From Paenibacillus sp. FSL H7-0331 (GTDB lineage: Bacteria; Bacillota; Bacilli; Paenibacillales; NBRC-103111), in NCBI RefSeq assembly GCF_001956045.1, contig NZ_MRTH01000028.1:1-64000 (forward strand): a DNA stretch of 64,000 nucleotides, read 5' to 3'. This document shows, one piece after another, positions 61,008 to 64,000 of this stretch. How positions within the stretch are numbered: the first letter of the stretch is position 1; each line of letters opens with the position of its first letter. The position numbers and the translations under genes are program-made. A model generated the notes under the pieces. The model saw nothing but the letters and a program-made list of their open reading frames with translations, did not search any database and was not told the DNA's origin.

Positions 61008-61228
61008 AGTTTGCGAAGCAAACTAGCTTCGAAAGCATTTACTTAGAAGCCCGGTGAATAAGTCCCGCTGCGCGACCAAATATCCTTCCGATCACTGTTG
61101 AAATCGTGAAATGGGATGAGATTTAGTGGTTTATTCACGATTTCAAAGGCGAACGCTGACGCTTCTCCAGGACCATTTGGCCGCTGCGCTCATTATTCAC
61201 CGAACTTCTTGAATTTGCGAAGCAAACT
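61008..61228. repeat. Composite inverted repeat element (REP/BIME-like)
   Basis: AGTTTGC-GAA-GCAAACT (61008-61024) and TTTGCGAAGCAAACT (61214-61228) flank two oppositely oriented copies of a unit: 61042-61095 (minus) and a partial copy 61175-61210 (plus, ATTTGGCCGC and TTATTCACCG). Between them TGAAATCGTGAA (61099-61110) and TTCACGATTTCA (61134-61145) form a perfect 12-bp stem. The unit also occurs at 54950-55002. It is non-coding and could fold into one large cruciform or RNA stem. The rest of 60992-61453 shows no gene. Confidence 0.75.
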
Positions 61229-61453
61229 TGCTCACTAAGCGTTGTTGAGTATTGTCTTAATAAAATTCACTGCTGAGTGTTACTCAAGTGGTATTGAAAT
61301 TTGCTTTAGCACATTCACCTCGTAAGCGGTATCAGGCTTGTGTGTGACCAGCTGATATATGTATTGTAGTATGCAAAAGGCAATCTGAGGATGTATGATA
61401 GTAGCATAAGTTTACACAATACTAAGGAGTTATCAGTCTAATGGAGGGCTCAT

Positions 61454-62338
61454 ATGGATCAGGACAAGCTGCAGCTGCAATTGATACGCAGTTATTTGGA
61501 AAATGCTCAAATCATGATGCAGATGGCTCATTATACGAAGGTTGGGCCAAGCTGGCGGGATTCATACCGAATGACCGACGTGAATCGGCTCTATTATATA
61601 CGTGAGGGCAGCGGGTGGATTCACATTCGCGGCAAGGATTATTATCCGAAAGCGGGTCAGCTGTATCTGCTTCCGGCCGGGATGAAGTTGGCTTATGCAC
61701 GGGATGATGCCGACCCGCTGGGCAAATACTGGTGCCATTTCTCGGCTACGGTGGGAGATGTGAATCTGTTTCAAATGCTGGAGCAGCCGCACTGGATTCA
61801 GGTTCAGGATGAGGAGCGGCTGGAGCGGCAATTTCAACAATTGGTCGAGCTGCATCGCAGCAATACGTTGACCGCACCACTGAGGATCAAATCCATCCTG
61901 CTTGAGATTATTTCCGAATATATCGAGCAGTCTACCGAGCAACCGCATCTGACTGCAACTACCAGCACATCAAAGATTCATAGTGTGCTGTCCTACATCG
62001 AAAGCCATTTGTCCGAGCAGATGTCGGTAGATGAGCTGGCCAAGCTGGTGCACTTTCACCCGAATTATTTTATGCATTATTTCAAAACCATGATGGGCCT
62101 TTCGCCGATCGTCTATATTAACAAAAAAAGATTGGACAAGGCACGCAGACTGCTCACAACAACCGAGCATACGATTTCTGCGATAGCCGATGAAATCGGA
62201 ATGGAGCTGTATTATTTTTCGCGTATTTTCAAAAAACAGACAGGCATGTCACCATCTGAGTACCGCAAGGCTTCCGGGAAAGCGCATATTTCCGAAGAGG
62301 AGACAGAGCAGGAACCGAACGGACTTTTCCCTCATTAA
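61454..62338 (+). CDS. AraC-family regulator
   Basis: A 294-residue regulator. The cupin-like N-terminal domain (RLYYIREGSGWIHIRGKDYY, LYLLPAGMKLAYARDD) is followed by an AraC domain with two helix-turn-helices (SVDELAKLVHFHPNYFMHYF, AIADEIGMELYYFSRIFK). GGAGG precedes the start. It is divergent from the PhyH operon and followed after about 150 bases by an ABC exporter, so either could be its target. No clear operator seen. Confidence 0.85.
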   Translation: MDQDKLQLQLIRSYLENAQIMMQMAHYTKVGPSWRDSYRMTDVNRLYYIREGSGWIHIRGKDYYPKAGQLYLLPAGMKLAYARDDADPLGKYWCHFSATVGDVNLFQMLEQPHWIQVQDEERLERQFQQLVELHRSNTLTAPLRIKSILLEIISEYIEQSTEQPHLTATTSTSKIHSVLSYIESHLSEQMSVDELAKLVHFHPNYFMHYFKTMMGLSPIVYINKKRLDKARRLLTTTEHTISAIADEIGMELYYFSRIFKKQTGMSPSEYRKASGKAHISEEETEQEPNGLFPH

Positions 62339-62486
62339 CAAGAGGCTAGGGAGGATTAGTTATTCAGTGCACCTGAAGGAAAGTTTGGCTATTAATGGAA
62401 TTGGGGATTTAATAATTATTCAAAATTGATTATGATGGGGACAGAGAACAAATATATTCGGATACATAGAAAGGAAAGTGATTGGG

Positions 62487-64000
62487 ATGCTTCGCCGTTT
62501 TTTTTCCTATTACCGGCCTTATAAAGGGCTTTTTATTCTCGATTTTGCTTGCGCGGTGTTTGCTGCTTTGCTGGAGCTCGGATTTCCGCTAGCCGTCAAT
62601 CAGGTGGTAGACAAACTGCTGCCCAGCAAAAACTGGACCTTGATATTATGGGCGTGCGTAGGGCTGCTTGTGATTTATGTATTCAATATGTGCATGCAAT
62701 TTGTGATCAACTACTGGGGTCACAAGCTTGGAATCAATATTGAAACCGACATGCGGCGCAAGCTGTTTGAGCATGTACAGAAGCTGTCGTTCCGTTTCTT
62801 TGATAACAATAAAACAGGCCATCTCGTTTCTCGGATGACCAACGATCTGATGGAAATTGGCGAGGTTGCGCATCATGGGCCTGAGGATTTATTCATTGCT
62901 GTGATGACGCTGCTTGGAGCGTTTGCCATCATGCTGTCCATCAACGTGAAGCTGGCTATTCTTACTTTTGCGATGGTGCCTTTCCTGATCTTCTTTTCAA
63001 TCTATTTCAACAAAAAAATGACTGCTGCGTTCCGGCGCATGTTTGCTGATATTGCTGACTTTAATGCCCGTGTGGAGGATAATGTAGGCGGTATTCGCGT
63101 TGTGCAGGCTTTTTCGAATGAAGAGTTTGAAAAATCGCTTTTCGCTGTGAACAATGGTCGTTACCGGCTCACCAAGCTGCTTGCTTACAAGATTATGGCC
63201 TGGAATTCGTCGATCAGCTACCTGCTGATGCGCTCGGTTTCACTTATCGTGCTCATTAGCGGAACGTGGTTTGTGCTGAACGAGTCGATGAGCTATGGAT
63301 CATTTATCGGATTCGTGCTGCTGACTAATGTCTTTTTGCAGCCTATTCAGAAGATCAATACGGTTATTGAGAGCTATCCGAAGGGGATTGCCGGCTTCAA
63401 AAGATACACGGAGCTGCTGGAGACAGCCCCGGATATTGACGATGTTCCGGATGCGGTGGAAGTCAGCTCGCTGCGCGGTGATATTCGTTATCGTGGTGTT
63501 TCGTTCGGCTATGAGGAGCAGGCCCATGTGCTGCACAACATCGATCTGACGATTCATCAAGGGGAAACGATCGCTTTTGTAGGTCCGTCAGGTGCCGGTA
63601 AATCGACGATTTGCAGCCTGCTGCCCAGGTTCTATGAGGTTCAGGAGGGAAGCATCAAAATTGATGGGATCGATATTCGCCAAATGAAGCTGTCCTCGCT
63701 GCGCAAGCAGATCGGGATTGTCCAGCAGGACGTATTTTTGTTCACCGGAACCTTACGGGAAAATATCGCCTACGGCAAGCTGAACGCAAGCGAAGAGGAA
63801 GTATGGGAAGCGGCCAGACGTGCGCGTCTGGAGGAGTTTATCCGTTCGCAGGAGCTTGGCATGGATACGATTATCGGTGAGCGGGGCGTGAAGCTGTCGG
63901 GTGGACAAAAGCAGCGGCTTGCGATTGCCAGAATGTTTTTGAAAAACCCGCCGATCCTGATCCTCGACGAAGCGACCTCGGCGCTGGATACTGAAACCGA
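62487..64000 (+). CDS. ABC exporter, fused membrane and ATPase domains (cut by window end)
   Basis: Partial gene, 504 codons visible. The N-terminal half has six membrane helices of the type I exporter fold (MLRRFFSYYRPYKG start, coupling region FFDNNKTGHLVSRMTND). The C-terminal ATPase has Walker A GPSGAGKST, Q-loop GIVQQDVFLF, signature LSGGQKQR and Walker B ILILDEATSALD. Only the H-loop and tail are missing. AAGGAAAGTGA precedes ATG 62487. The family (BmrA/MsbA/YknU-like) exports lipids, drugs or peptides; the partner or substrate is not evident. Confidence 0.9.
   Translation, partial: MLRRFFSYYRPYKGLFILDFACAVFAALLELGFPLAVNQVVDKLLPSKNWTLILWACVGLLVIYVFNMCMQFVINYWGHKLGINIETDMRRKLFEHVQKLSFRFFDNNKTGHLVSRMTNDLMEIGEVAHHGPEDLFIAVMTLLGAFAIMLSINVKLAILTFAMVPFLIFFSIYFNKKMTAAFRRMFADIADFNARVEDNVGGIRVVQAFSNEEFEKSLFAVNNGRYRLTKLLAYKIMAWNSSISYLLMRSVSLIVLISGTWFVLNESMSYGSFIGFVLLTNVFLQPIQKINTVIESYPKGIAGFKRYTELLETAPDIDDVPDAVEVSSLRGDIRYRGVSFGYEEQAHVLHNIDLTIHQGETIAFVGPSGAGKSTICSLLPRFYEVQEGSIKIDGIDIRQMKLSSLRKQIGIVQQDVFLFTGTLRENIAYGKLNASEEEVWEAARRARLEEFIRSQELGMDTIIGERGVKLSGGQKQRLAIARMFLKNPPILILDEATSALDTET

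Noticed and set aside
61008..61228. Insertion sequence or MITE with target-site duplication
   Set aside because: No transposase and no clear flanking duplication; the symmetry fits a REP/BIME-like element better, though a MITE is not excluded.

Overview
The window looks like chromosomal DNA of a low-to-mid GC, Gram-positive, Bacillales-type bacterium, most likely Paenibacillus or a close relative. Evidence: strong GGAGG ribosome-binding sites, a YesMN-type two-component system driving a carbohydrate ABC importer, a surface phosphatase with SLH repeats, a sigma-B operon, and many AraC, LysR and MocR regulators. I see no rRNA, tRNA, prophage, CRISPR array or intact insertion sequence. The last gene (ABC exporter) runs off the right edge.

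Layout. 1-4.1 kb: HD-GYP protein, CheW-like protein, NlpC/P60 hydrolase, OmpR-type two-component system. 4.2-6.2 kb: GntR regulator plus D-galactonate dehydratase. 6.2-10.6 kb: MocR regulator divergent from a DMT permease, then an SLH-anchored metallophosphoesterase. 10.7-18.4 kb: stress protein YflT divergent from a four-gene signalling operon (response regulator-PP2C phosphatase, large hybrid kinase, CheR-type methyltransferase, REC-kinase) that resembles the RsbY/RsbK/RsbM input branch of Bacillus cereus sigma-B. 18.5-20.6 kb: GlgC and an exported protein. 20.7-25.3 kb: the rsbV-rsbW-sigB operon amid YtxG, YtxH and GlsB-like stress genes. Several of these have near-identical sigma-B-like promoters (GTTTCG-N14-GGGTAA or similar). 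Between them lies about 0.9 kb of non-coding DNA with four palindromes and a probable large structured RNA containing a pseudoknot.

25.5-28.5 kb: Bcp peroxiredoxin, then a divergent PurA paralogue paired with a LysR regulator. 28.7-38.6 kb: YesM/YesN, CUT1 importer and sugar-acid enzymes (2-hydroxyacid dehydrogenase, LarA-family protein, DapA-family aldolase). 38.7-42.6 kb: an EPSP synthase with an unusual active-site loop, paired with a second related LysR and an MFS exporter. 42.6-46.7 kb: AraC regulator and GH78 rhamnosidase. 46.8-50.3 kb: BenE-like transporter and MocR regulator, both preceded by the same roughly 47-bp element, with a truncated SDR gene after benE. 50.4-52.7 kb: class B penicillin-binding protein and a small membrane protein.

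52.8-58.0 kb is the most unusual locus. An ECF-type promoter leads into an exported protein, an ECF sigma factor, a membrane protein whose outer part is a complete solute-binding domain (a probable ligand-sensing anti-sigma factor), and a paralogous solute-binding lipoprotein, with no permease. 58-64 kb: HAD phosphatase, squalene/phytoene synthase-like protein, PhyH dioxygenase pair, a composite repeat element with one related copy inside the ECF operon, an AraC regulator and an ABC exporter.
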